DNA of 64,000 nt from Candidatus Saccharimonadota bacterium (GTDB lineage: Bacteria; Patescibacteriota; Saccharimonadia; Saccharimonadales; UBA10212): contig JACOWW010000002.1 in the NCBI GenBank assembly GCA_016176605.1, positions 250,846-314,845 of the forward strand. Reading direction: 5' to 3'. The notes under the pieces were generated by a model. The model saw only the letters and a program-made list of their open reading frames with translations. It was not told the DNA's origin and searched no databases. Below, in pieces: positions 47,220 through 56,860 of this stretch; the first letter of the stretch is position 1, and every line of letters starts with the position of its first letter. A program made the position numbers and the translations under genes.

Positions 47220-50200
47220 ATGGCTATTGGAAATTTGGGTGGACGCGGCCGCAAAAGACGCAGGTACGCCGGAAAATATGTCACGACCAGGAGCGGCCGG
47301 GTACTAAAAGTACACCGCAGCTTAGGTGAGCGCTGGTCTTCTAGGCGCGAAGGCAAATCACTGCGCAAGGTAAACCGCCTACGCGGCCTACCTAAATCCC
47401 GATTTAAGAGGTTAATGTGGCACATTGACCCTCGGCATTTAGCGGAGTACTGGTTCAGCCGTGACGGAGCCATCACCGGACTGAAAATCCTGGGGATTGC
47501 TATTGTGGCAGTTTTTGTCCTAACACTCGGTGTCTTCGCTTACTTCCGCAAAGACCTGCCGGATATCAGTGTCAATGGCAAGAATCTTGGCGGCAGTATT
47601 AGTTACTATGACCGGACCGGGCAGACATTACTCTGGCAGGATTATGACGCCATTAAGCGCGTGCCAGTTGCCGGTACCGAGATATCGCAATTCGTCAAAG
47701 ATGCCACGGTAGCCATCGAAGACCGCGATTTTTATAAGCACCGAGGGTTCGATATCAAGGGCATTGTTCGCGCCGCTTTTAACGATATTTTTAAAAAAGG
47801 CGGCACCCAAGGCGGTTCAACCATTACCCAGCAGTTAGTAAAACTTAACCAGGATTGGACCAACCAAAGAAGCATCGGCCGTAAAATTAAAGAGGTAATA
47901 CTGGCCGTAGAGTTAGAACGTACCTATAAAAAGGAAGAGATTCTGACTGGCTACCTCAACGCTGCGCCCTACGGCGGCATTGACTATGGGGTCCAGGCTG
48001 CGGCTTCAGATTACTTTCATAAGTCGGCCAAGGACCTAAATTTGGCAGAATCTGCGATGTTGGCCGCCATCCCTAAATCGCCAGCCATATATTCGCCCTA
48101 CAACAAAGATTTTTTTGAGCGCGAATCCTTTATAGGTCGCTATAATTACGTGCTTGATTCGATGGTCGAAATAGGCAAACTCAGCAAAGACAAAGCTGAA
48201 GAAGCCAAAAAGGTCGACATCTTAGCCACTGTCCAGCCGCAGCAGACAAAGTACGCCGGCATTCGTAACCCTTATTTCTTGCTGGCCGCCAAAAATGAGC
48301 TGACCCGCAAATTCGTGCCTCAGGGAGGCGCCGGGTCGAGTAAGATTGGCGGCTGGAAGGTTATAACCACTATGGACCTGAAAATGCAAGAACTGGCTGA
48401 ACAGCAGATCAATAAAGGGCTGGCTCAAGTTAAGCGACAGGGTGGTGATACTGCCGCTTTGGCCGCCGAAGATGTCAAGACTGGCCAGATGGTTGCCCTA
48501 GTTGGCGGTGTGGACTTTACCAATCCGGAGTTTGGCCAAATTAATTACGCCCAAACGCTGATACCGCCGGGTTCTAGCTTTAAACCGTATGATTACACCG
48601 CGTTAATAGAAAACAGCACTAACGCCGGCGCTGGTTCAGTTCTTTATGATGTCGAACAGGCCTTGCCGGGCTATCCCTGCACCAATAAGGCCCATCCCAG
48701 ACAAGGTGGTAACTGTCTGAAAAACTACGATTTTCGCCAACCTGGCCCGATGACTCTGCGCTACGCCTTGGGTGGCTCGCGCAATATACCAGCTGTTAAG
48801 ACCATCTTAACGACTGGCGTAGATAAAACTATAAAGACGGCTGAAGCGATGGGACTGCGGAGCGGCTATAAATGCTATGCCAACACTGAACTAACCCAAA
48901 CCACCCAGTGCTATGGCGCAGCGGGTATAGGCGACGGCGCCTTTTTGCGCCTAGACGAACATGTCCACGGCCTGGCTACGCTTTCGCGTATGGGTAACTA
49001 TATTCCGCAGGAATACATTTTAAAAATTGAAGACGCCGCCAATAAAACCATATACGAGTGGAAGCAGCCGAAAGCCGAGCAGGTGGTCAGGCCGGATACA
49101 GCTTACATAGTCACCGATATGCTGGCTGATCCTAACGCCAGCTACTTCCCGGGCGGCCAGAAAATTCACCGCTACAAAGGCTGGAACTTTGCCTTAAAAA
49201 CCGGTACCACCAACGATGCCAAAGATGGGCTGCTGATGGGTTTCTCGACTAAGTACGCCGTGGGCGTTTGGGTCGGCTATCACAGCCGCCAAAAGGCCAT
49301 GAGCGGCTTTATGGAAAACATGACCAGGCCGATTTGGACAGGCTGGATGAATGAGGCTCACAGTAATCTAAAGCCAGAGAACTGGACCCAGCCTAGCGGC
49401 GTGCAAGTATTGCCGGCCTACGTTGTGACCACGCACGTCGGCATTGGCTCGGTTGAACCCAGCCGGTCAACCGATCTTTATCCTTCATGGTACAAGCCAA
49501 AAAATGCTCCCAGCTCCCAAAGTTCGACGCTGGATAAAGTTTCCAACAAAATCGCCACTAACTGCACCCCCGAGCTGGCGAAACAAACGGTTTCCGGCAA
49601 CGCCAACGCCGACCGGTTTTCTATTGACATTTTCTTCGGCGCTAATGCTGTCGCCAGCGGCAGTACGTCCGCATCCGATGATATTCATAACTGCAGCGAT
49701 CAAAAACCGGCCGTCACGCTTACCACAACCGACAATAACGACGGAACTTTTACCTTGACGGCAACAGCTACGGCCGGCACCCATCCCTTCAGCGAGGCCA
49801 GCCGTTCACAGTTTCCCGGAACCTTGAACTTTAATGTTGATGGCCAACAGGTTAAAAGTTTTACCGATCTTTCAGAATCCCCGTCTACCCGCTCGTTTAC
49901 ATACACGGCCTCGGCTGGCAGCCATACAGTAACGGCACAGGTGATTGACAGCGTGCTTTATGATTCTGCAAGTGATTCAACTATCATTACCTCCTCGGGC
50001 TCAAATAACGACGATGACGAATTGGAGTTTGATTCGGCTAAGGCAACGGGACTTAACACAACGGTTAAGTGGAAAGGCGGCTCCGGCCCGTTTACAGTCA
50101 AAAACGGAGCCACGACAGTCTGCCAGGCGTCAGCCGGCGACTCTAGCTGCACTGGTTCGTCTGTCTCGGCGCCTAAAAATTCGACGGTTACCGTCACCGA

Positions 50201-50237
50201 TAATGCCGGCAGTTCCGTCAGCGGAACTGTCAACTAG
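47220..50237 (+). CDS. class A penicillin-binding protein (transglycosylase/transpeptidase) with Ig-like C-terminus
   Basis: AIEDRDFYKHRGFDIKGIVRA, GGSTITQQLVK, PPGSSFKPYDYTA, KTGTTNDAKDG. Confidence 0.95.
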   Translation: MAIGNLGGRGRKRRRYAGKYVTTRSGRVLKVHRSLGERWSSRREGKSLRKVNRLRGLPKSRFKRLMWHIDPRHLAEYWFSRDGAITGLKILGIAIVAVFVLTLGVFAYFRKDLPDISVNGKNLGGSISYYDRTGQTLLWQDYDAIKRVPVAGTEISQFVKDATVAIEDRDFYKHRGFDIKGIVRAAFNDIFKKGGTQGGSTITQQLVKLNQDWTNQRSIGRKIKEVILAVELERTYKKEEILTGYLNAAPYGGIDYGVQAAASDYFHKSAKDLNLAESAMLAAIPKSPAIYSPYNKDFFERESFIGRYNYVLDSMVEIGKLSKDKAEEAKKVDILATVQPQQTKYAGIRNPYFLLAAKNELTRKFVPQGGAGSSKIGGWKVITTMDLKMQELAEQQINKGLAQVKRQGGDTAALAAEDVKTGQMVALVGGVDFTNPEFGQINYAQTLIPPGSSFKPYDYTALIENSTNAGAGSVLYDVEQALPGYPCTNKAHPRQGGNCLKNYDFRQPGPMTLRYALGGSRNIPAVKTILTTGVDKTIKTAEAMGLRSGYKCYANTELTQTTQCYGAAGIGDGAFLRLDEHVHGLATLSRMGNYIPQEYILKIEDAANKTIYEWKQPKAEQVVRPDTAYIVTDMLADPNASYFPGGQKIHRYKGWNFALKTGTTNDAKDGLLMGFSTKYAVGVWVGYHSRQKAMSGFMENMTRPIWTGWMNEAHSNLKPENWTQPSGVQVLPAYVVTTHVGIGSVEPSRSTDLYPSWYKPKNAPSSQSSTLDKVSNKIATNCTPELAKQTVSGNANADRFSIDIFFGANAVASGSTSASDDIHNCSDQKPAVTLTTTDNNDGTFTLTATATAGTHPFSEASRSQFPGTLNFNVDGQQVKSFTDLSESPSTRSFTYTASAGSHTVTAQVIDSVLYDSASDSTIITSSGSNNDDDELEFDSAKATGLNTTVKWKGGSGPFTVKNGATTVCQASAGDSSCTGSSVSAPKNSTVTVTDNAGSSVSGTVN

Positions 50238-51598
50238 TCTTTTTCAAGAAATGTATTTAGTGCGGCTCGAATATTGCTTACCGACAGTAAAAAAGCAGGC
50301 TTTCGCCCTGTCCTAACAATCGGCCCGATGGCGGCTTCGAAGCCTAATTTTTCGGCTTCAGCCAGACGTTTTTCTACATATGGAACGTGGCGGATCTCGC
50401 CGCTCAAACCGACTTCGCCAAAGACTACGGCGTTTTTCTTTAGCTGCATCCCTTTGGCCGCGCTGGCAATGGCCATGCAGATAGCCAAATCGGCCGCCGG
50501 TTCGCTCAGCCGGATACCGCCGACGATGTTCACGTAAATGTCGCGGTCAGCCAGTTTTAATTTTGTGCGGCGTTCTAACATAGCGATTAATAAATTAACG
50601 CGGTTAAGGTCAATACCGCTGGCCGTGCGCTTAGGATAGCCATAGCTTGTGGGGTTGACTAGCGCCTGGACTTCCACCAGCAGCGGCCGGCTGCCTTCCA
50701 TGGTAGCGTGCACAATCGAGCCATCGCTGAGCTGGCGCTCGGCCAGCAATGCCTCAGACGGGTTATCAACTGGTTGCATGCCGCTTTCGGTCATTTCAAA
50801 AATGCCGGCCTCAGTGGTAGCGCCATAACGGTTTTTGCTGGCCCGCAGAATTTTAAAACCCCCATAACGGTCGCCTTCCAGCTGCAGCACTACATCAACG
50901 ATATGCTCTAAAACTTTGGGCCCAGCGATCGAGCCTTCTTTAGTAACATGGCCAACTAAAATTAAAGCAGTGTTGGTGGTTTTGGCGGCGGCGCTCAACA
51001 ACTGCGTAGCGCCGGTTATTTGGCTGACGCTGCCGGCCGCCGAAGGTAGTTCGTTGACCGCTATCGCTTGCACCGAATCGACTATAACGACCTCAAAATC
51101 TCCGGCCGATATCGTCGAAGCTATATCATTAGCGACACCGGAAACGGCTAACTGCAGTGATTTATGCTGGGCGCCCAGGCGCTGGGCCCGCAGGCCGATT
51201 TGACGGGCCGACTCTTCGCCGCTAACATACAAAACCTTGTGGGCTTTAGCCGCGTTGTAGGCAACTTGAAGCAAGATAGTGCTTTTACCGATCCCGGGCT
51301 GGCCGGCCAGCAAATTTACACTACCAGCCACTAACCCGCCGCCGAGAACTTCGTCGACATCGGCCAGACCGGTTTTAATCCGGGGCAGACTAGAACGGGC
51401 AGCGCTAATCACGGATTCTATTTTGAGCTGGCGGCCGCTGGATTTAGCGCTGAGTGTGCTGATATCCACTTCTTCGGTGAGCGTATTCCACTCCCCGCAG
51501 GCCTGGCAGCGCCCGGTCCAGGTCGAACTAGCCGCTCCGCAACTTGAACAAACATATCTCACACTCGCCCTCTTTGCCATATGTACGCATATTATCAC
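50234..51598 (-). CDS. radA: DNA repair protein RadA (start probably 51580)
   Basis: YVCSSCG...CQACGEWNTL, GQPGIGKSTILLQ, KNRYGATTEAGIF. Confidence 0.95.
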   Translation of the reverse strand: MIICVHMAKRASVRYVCSSCGAASSTWTGRCQACGEWNTLTEEVDISTLSAKSSGRQLKIESVISAARSSLPRIKTGLADVDEVLGGGLVAGSVNLLAGQPGIGKSTILLQVAYNAAKAHKVLYVSGEESARQIGLRAQRLGAQHKSLQLAVSGVANDIASTISAGDFEVVIVDSVQAIAVNELPSAAGSVSQITGATQLLSAAAKTTNTALILVGHVTKEGSIAGPKVLEHIVDVVLQLEGDRYGGFKILRASKNRYGATTEAGIFEMTESGMQPVDNPSEALLAERQLSDGSIVHATMEGSRPLLVEVQALVNPTSYGYPKRTASGIDLNRVNLLIAMLERRTKLKLADRDIYVNIVGGIRLSEPAADLAICMAIASAAKGMQLKKNAVVFGEVGLSGEIRHVPYVEKRLAEAEKLGFEAAIGPIVRTGRKPAFLLSVSNIRAALNTFLEKD

Positions 51599-51631
51599 GG
51601 ATAATATGCGTAATGTTCAATGGACAATGTT

Positions 51632-51699
51632 CCCCAGCACTAAATCTTGAAGCTCCATAATCTGATTGCAGACTACTACGCTCAGGATTTAGTGCGGGG
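51632..51699. repeat. 68-bp dispersed hairpin element, copy C
   Basis: CCCCAGCACTAAATCTTGAAGCTCCATAATC...GGATTTAGTGCGGGG. Confidence 0.88.
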
Positions 51700-51772
51700 C
51701 AAGCAATGCTCAATAAATGGTCAATAAACAATGAACCAATGCTTGACCGATTAAGTACTTACAACAGCTACT

Positions 51773-52657
51773 TTATTCTTGTGTGGCAAGAAAGTCTCTA
51801 ACGATAACTTCAGCTTTAGGACCCAAAAACTTAATATCTCTTAATCGGCCTGTTTTTAGCATTTTTTCAAGGGTTTCCAGATTCATGCTAAGTTCCGCGG
51901 TTTGCTCTAGCATTATAGGCCGCCACCGCGACTCTGGATTATAATCTTCGTCTATACGGATAGTTTCTAGCACCTCGTCACCAATAGTTATTTTTCCCTG
52001 TTCTTCTAAAGGCACTTCTTCATCACCAACTTTGGTCTCAGACATTATCCTCGCCCATAGGTGCCCAAGTGCATAAACACTATACTCAGGATTTGTATGC
52101 ACAAAGCGCTGCATATCCCCAAAAACTGCGTATCTCGGCTCATCTACTGCTTCGCTGTTTTCTGAAATTATTTCAGGTACCTGCGAGTGTCCGATTAAGA
52201 ACGTTGCGCAGGCATAAAGACGCCTATCACCTGTACGCAAGTACAGTGTATCTACTTCCGAATCATTAGTAATACTATAAAAACCAATACCGTCGAGCTC
52301 ATCGTGATCCAGTCGGTGCCGTTCACCTACCCTGTCTTGTAGCTCTGGGATTTCCGACTCCAACTTAACAAAGACTTGGTTGAAGGCCTCGAGCGCTTCT
52401 TTTGCCCCCTCCCTACTATCGTTAGGATCAGGTGACATAAATTCTACTTTGCCCTCCACCGGGATCAGTCGGACAACTCCCAATAGTGCGTCAGCTGACG
52501 ATCTGCCGCGGTAATCTACTGTTTCTGCCCAGCGAGGGATGGGATAGCTGGTATCAACTATCGCCATTCTTCTACCATGGCCAGATTCCTCAAGCGCTCT
52601 CAGGGCTTTGCCAGGAAGACCCCGATCAACACGTCTCTCTTCTCTGAATGGGGGCAT
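51773..52657 (-). CDS. hypothetical protein (294 aa)
   Basis: Long ORF with SD AAAAGGAGCG upstream. Confidence 0.75.
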   Translation of the reverse strand: MPPFREERRVDRGLPGKALRALEESGHGRRMAIVDTSYPIPRWAETVDYRGRSSADALLGVVRLIPVEGKVEFMSPDPNDSREGAKEALEAFNQVFVKLESEIPELQDRVGERHRLDHDELDGIGFYSITNDSEVDTLYLRTGDRRLYACATFLIGHSQVPEIISENSEAVDEPRYAVFGDMQRFVHTNPEYSVYALGHLWARIMSETKVGDEEVPLEEQGKITIGDEVLETIRIDEDYNPESRWRPIMLEQTAELSMNLETLEKMLKTGRLRDIKFLGPKAEVIVRDFLATQE

Positions 52658-52733
52658 TTTACGCTCCTTTTAATTATATAAATAATATATTAAAGTAAGC
52701 TTTTTGCAAGCATAACCAGAATGTTTCTATTCC

Positions 52734-52782
52734 TACTAAATTTAACGATCGTTAAATTTAGTATTACTTAACTTGTTAAGTA
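52734..52782. promoter_or_regulatory. 30-bp perfect palindrome plus adjacent hairpin, copy 2
   Basis: TACTAAATTTAACGATCGTTAAATTTAGTA then TACTTAACTTGTTAAGTA. Confidence 0.75.
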
Positions 52783-52794
52783 CTCGCGATACTT

Positions 52795-53409
52795 TTATTC
52801 TTCTGAAGGCGGTAGCTTTAAGCCACCCAAAAATAGCTGCAATGCATCCATACCTTGAGGCGATAGTACTCTGCGGCCACCAACACGATAATCCGGGTTA
52901 ACTTTAAGAAAATCTCTTAGCTCATAGAGTGAGCCAGGTTCAAATCCCAGCACATCTGTATCTCTTACATATTTAAGAGATGCGAATTGTCTATAATATC
53001 CCACTAAAGGACAACCGCAAATTACTTTAGCCAATGGTTTAGATTTATCAAGCCGATGTACATGACCATGTATATAATGCGATGTTAAGCCTGACCATCC
53101 CCTAGCAACCTGCGACGTGCTTTTATCCGTTTCGTTTTTCTTAAAATATTTTCTGAAGCTAGATCCCGTGACTACTGTCACTTCCTCGTTTGATTCCGGT
53201 AAATATACCTGTTCTAGATATTCTGAGCGGTATAGCTCCGCAGTCTCTACAGAGGCAATTAACTCAGAGAGTGGGAGTACTTCTACGTGTTCGCCGACTT
53301 TCGCAAGATCAGCTAAAAATCTAGAAAGATATGCAAATCTTTCCGGATTTAGTTTCCCAGTTATTTGAAATTCAATAAGTCGATCACGTGGCACATCAAT
53401 ATTATACAA
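52795..53409 (-). CDS. hypothetical protein (204 aa)
   Basis: Intact ORF, no family recognised. Confidence 0.7.
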   Translation of the reverse strand: MYNIDVPRDRLIEFQITGKLNPERFAYLSRFLADLAKVGEHVEVLPLSELIASVETAELYRSEYLEQVYLPESNEEVTVVTGSSFRKYFKKNETDKSTSQVARGWSGLTSHYIHGHVHRLDKSKPLAKVICGCPLVGYYRQFASLKYVRDTDVLGFEPGSLYELRDFLKVNPDYRVGGRRVLSPQGMDALQLFLGGLKLPPSEE

Positions 53410-53434
53410 TGCGCTATCTTATTGGTCAATTTTA

Positions 53435-54415
53435 TTAGCGGGTGGTTTGGGTTTGCAGGCGCGTGTCGATGGCACCGTAGAGCTGTCTTAGCTCGCCGGC
53501 GATGTCGTTATACTGGGCAATTAAGCTATTGTACCTATCTACGTCGCGCTTATATCGCGCAATACCATTGTTGTAAGCCTGAACTTGGGCATTGTAGCCC
53601 GCTACGCCGCCGTTATAGGCCTCAAATTGGTCTGAGTCACGAAAACTATCAAGACGAGCTTGTTCGGCTTCGATGCCTGCCAGCTGAGTTTTAAGGTTGG
53701 CTTCTTCGGCCTCTATTTTCCGCTGGAGTTCGTTTATCTGTGTTTCGTATTGCTTGGCCCGCTCCGCACGGCTAGTGAACTCGCTTTCGTAACGCTGCGA
53801 AAAAGCCACCACAGCCGCCCGGTTATTGAAGTAGCGTTTATAATAATTTTCTAGTGGTGCCGGCAAGGATGCGATTTCCGTTCCAAAGATGGAGTGCATC
53901 TCGTTTAGCAGTTCGTTGGGCTCAGTTTTTTTATAGGAGTCTATCGTATTCTTGACACGCTCATCGCTCAAACCATTATCGTAAAAATCTTGGATCAAGC
54001 CGTCGACGTAGTCTTTGTCTTGGGAACCCAGCCGGTCATAAGCCGCATGCAACATTTCATGGGCGGCAGTGACTTCTTCTATGCCGCCCAAGCGCTCGTC
54101 TGTCACGTCAAAAATATAAATCCCGTTCTGGCCGGACTGATAGCAGCCAAGGACAATTGTCTGTTCGTTAGAAGAGCAGTTTTTACGAAAATTAGCCGTG
54201 TCCGCAATCATCTCTGGGCGGTTTACATAAAAGATGCGCCGGGCCTTGTCGTTCATCGAGTCAGCTTCGGCAAGGCTGGCGATAGCCGGTGGCGGTGTGT
54301 AGTCGCGCAGCCGCGTCCAGTCAAAGATGTTTTGCCACTGCCACAGCCCAACCACCGGAACGGCGATCAGACTAACCCCCAAAACCAACTTGACTACCCT
54401 CCTTCGGCTTATCAT
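53435..54415 (-). CDS. membrane-anchored coiled-coil protein with HExxH motif (putative zincin)
   Basis: N-terminal TM (VVKLVLGVSLIAVPVVGLW); TAAHEMLHAAYDRL; NELLNEMHSIFGTE; long coiled coil. Confidence 0.72.
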   Translation of the reverse strand: MISRRRVVKLVLGVSLIAVPVVGLWQWQNIFDWTRLRDYTPPPAIASLAEADSMNDKARRIFYVNRPEMIADTANFRKNCSSNEQTIVLGCYQSGQNGIYIFDVTDERLGGIEEVTAAHEMLHAAYDRLGSQDKDYVDGLIQDFYDNGLSDERVKNTIDSYKKTEPNELLNEMHSIFGTEIASLPAPLENYYKRYFNNRAAVVAFSQRYESEFTSRAERAKQYETQINELQRKIEAEEANLKTQLAGIEAEQARLDSFRDSDQFEAYNGGVAGYNAQVQAYNNGIARYKRDVDRYNSLIAQYNDIAGELRQLYGAIDTRLQTQTTR

Positions 54416-54489
54416 CTTAGGAATAGTATATCAGCCCAACCGGGGCTCTACCCCTCTCCTCCTCTGCTTATGCTTGCATTCTCTAGCTC

Positions 54490-54708
54490 ATGTACACAAA
54501 ATCAATACTAATGGAACCAATGAGAAACGACCCAAGACGATATGATGAGGCTCGTAAAAATCTCCAGCTTCACAGCGATGAGGGTCTGGCTAGGATTTGG
54601 AAACTTTCCTGTATTGCAGCAGCCAAAATTCGAGCATGGCAAGATGTAATCCAAGAAGAAAGGGCCAGACGTAGACATCTCGAGCAGCAGTCAGAATCAG
54701 AGCCATAG
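54490..54708 (+). CDS. small hypothetical protein
   Basis: 72-aa ORF. Confidence 0.5.
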   Translation: MYTKSILMEPMRNDPRRYDEARKNLQLHSDEGLARIWKLSCIAAAKIRAWQDVIQEERARRRHLEQQSESEP

Positions 54709-54757
54709 TCTTAACATAAAAAATGTCTGTCCCAGACCCCATTCCCTTTCCCCGCTC

Positions 54758-55108
54758 CTAAACCTCTCTAGGGAGTCTGCTGATTGAAGCCGTTAGAGTG
54801 GTAGGCTTGGGTGAGGTAGGTAAATCTACTTTTACCAAACCAGCTTTATCATTTCTGTTAGTTATGTGGCAGGCTAGTCTGCCCAGTCCGAGGCCCTTTT
54901 CAATGAGTTTGTGAGCTTCGCGTGGCATTCCTTCTGGCAGTTGAGGCATATTGATTACCTGTAAAGCAGCCGAGGGAATTTCAACGACCACTACATTGCC
55001 TTCGGCGTCCACTATTTCTATTTCAGTTTTATCGGGATCTAAAACAGGCATAGCTTTACAGTTAATTCGGTCGGGGTAAGCCAACGGATCAAATTCAATG
55101 GGAGTCAC
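54758..55108 (-). CDS. hypothetical protein
   Basis: 116-aa ORF. Confidence 0.6.
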   Translation of the reverse strand: MTPIEFDPLAYPDRINCKAMPVLDPDKTEIEIVDAEGNVVVVEIPSAALQVINMPQLPEGMPREAHKLIEKGLGLGRLACHITNRNDKAGLVKVDLPTSPKPTTLTASISRLPREV

Positions 55109-55240
55109 GTCAAAATCTTAGCACAAACCCGCGTTAAAAAATCACGGCCCCTATCCCCCTAGCCCTAATTGCTTGATGACTCGAAATAAGGATATTCTCC
55201 CTCTTCGTGCTCGGGCATTAGAGCTGGGCAGGCCTTTCCA

Positions 55241-55600
55241 TTATGCAACTTGAGGATATTCGAACTTGTGCTTAACTTTTGTTGTTTTGAAGCGCTGGCC
55301 GCCCTCAGTTTCGAGAACTACCTTATCTCCAAGCTCAATTTCCGAAGGTGTTACTCCTGCAAAATGTCTTAAAAGTCTCGTACGGCGCATTACAACTGTC
55401 ATCCTTAAGCCCCTTACCATTTGGGGCTCCACGCCAAAATATGGGAATTCTAATCTGGCAATTTCCGCATTGCCGCCAGGATCGATACCAGTAAGCTGCA
55501 CTTCGCCAAAACGGCCGCCCTGTACCGCCACACCGCCGGCTCTCACAGTGTCAGTAAATGAATGTAAAAGTTCTGTTCTAATCATACCTAAATTAAACAA
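55241..55600 (-). CDS. hypothetical protein
   Basis: 119-aa ORF. Confidence 0.6.
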   Translation of the reverse strand: MFNLGMIRTELLHSFTDTVRAGGVAVQGGRFGEVQLTGIDPGGNAEIARLEFPYFGVEPQMVRGLRMTVVMRRTRLLRHFAGVTPSEIELGDKVVLETEGGQRFKTTKVKHKFEYPQVA

Positions 55601-55744
55601 CGAACATCTTGTAAAGTCAATATTTTTTGTCGGGCTTCGGCCTTCGTCTGTGAGAAACGGATTACGGACGGACAGGCTATTCGCTCCGTTTACCCAGCAC
55701 CAACGTGATGGTGCTGCGGCCCCTCCCCGCGTATAATTCGTGCT

Positions 55745-55855
55745 ATGAGTAAACTACCCTGTTCCGAGTGCGGTGAAGAATTTGAAATGCACCCTGGCTC
55801 GAACGTCTGTCCCAATTGCGGTGAACGAACCTTCGTTCCCGCGCCTGAACAATAA
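55745..55855 (+). CDS. 36-aa zinc-ribbon miniprotein MSKLPCSECGEEFEMHPGSNVCPNCGERTFVPAPEQ
   Basis: CxxC...CxxC zinc-knuckle pair; absent from ORF track. Confidence 0.72.
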   Translation: MSKLPCSECGEEFEMHPGSNVCPNCGERTFVPAPEQ

Positions 55856-55998
55856 AATGTGTATGTGAAAAACACATCAAAAAAAGCTTGTGCTCTTACA
55901 AGGCTGGGTGCTATTTTACAGATGGTACCTCTTTTGGAAGGTTCCATTGGACGGGAAGGAGTCATAATGACCCAATTTTTGTCCATTTTTGCCGGCTA

Positions 55999-56029
55999 GA
56001 TAGGGCCCTTCGAGAGGAGGGCTCTATCC
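55999..56029 (+). terminator. candidate intrinsic terminator hairpin
   Basis: GATAGgGCCCT..AGGGCtCTATCC, with a short T-run ~6 nt downstream. Confidence 0.45.
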
Positions 56030-56080
56030 AATTCGTTTTTAGAAATCTCCCTGTGTATTTTTGGTCTATAATTCCTAAAC

Positions 56081-56860
56081 ATGGATGACGAGATACTAAT
56101 AAATAATAGGGTGCGTACTGAATATGTTGCAAGGCAACTCCGAGAACAGTTAACAGAAAGATATAGGGAGTCACCCTTTGAAGAAGTCATCTTAAACAAC
56201 CTAGCAATGCTTTTTATACTAAGAAAATCTTTCTTTTCATATATGGAATTCCTAAAAAATATCCACACTAGACAACAAGAATATGATGAGAGAATTGACC
56301 AACCTGGTTCCCCCCAAAGTTTTATACATGGAACTGTAACAAGCTCTGCTTTACTCTACTGCTGTTTAATCACAGGCAAAAAAAGTGGCAGAGACTTCGG
56401 TTCCATAAATAAATTTGCAAAAAAGAACTGGTCGTCAGACGATATTTGGAGAGAGTCTCTTAAGCCAAGCGAGTCGCAAAAACGTTTTTCGGAACGCGCG
56501 TTTCATCTTCGGAATAAGTTAATAGCCCACATAGACCTGAATCTCGAACAAGTAATTAAAGAGGACGACATACTAAAATTAATATCCTTTTTTGATGATT
56601 ACATTGTCCCGACAGTACAAAAAATTTTTGAAGAGTTTCTAGGACACAACCAGGATGGTAGCTTAGATTTTGAGGATTTAAGTATTCAAACCTATCGACT
56701 CCTCTACCCATTTCATCCTGAGATTCCCAGACAGAAAATATCTTGGAGTCGAGAAAACAGAGGCGTTGAAAACCTAACCAGTTATCTTATATTTTTCAAA
56801 GTACTCTTTTACTACCCATTTCTTGGGCCCATTCATACTGACTTCAATGCCTGTTACTAG
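56081..56860 (+). CDS. hypothetical protein with possible HEPN-like motif
   Basis: 259-aa ORF; FHLRNKLIAHIDL (Rx5H). Confidence 0.68.
   Translation: MDDEILINNRVRTEYVARQLREQLTERYRESPFEEVILNNLAMLFILRKSFFSYMEFLKNIHTRQQEYDERIDQPGSPQSFIHGTVTSSALLYCCLITGKKSGRDFGSINKFAKKNWSSDDIWRESLKPSESQKRFSERAFHLRNKLIAHIDLNLEQVIKEDDILKLISFFDDYIVPTVQKIFEEFLGHNQDGSLDFEDLSIQTYRLLYPFHPEIPRQKISWSRENRGVENLTSYLIFFKVLFYYPFLGPIHTDFNACY

Noticed and set aside
47153-47476. 107-aa minus-strand ORF opposite the PBP start
   Set aside because: Antisense to a well-supported PBP gene with no coding evidence of its own.
51528-51731. Leader ORF upstream of radA containing the 68-bp element
   Set aside because: It overlaps radA but starts ~41 nt from the previous stop with only a TTG candidate, so I did not count it as a bridging ORF; it is cited only for the shared frame of the element.
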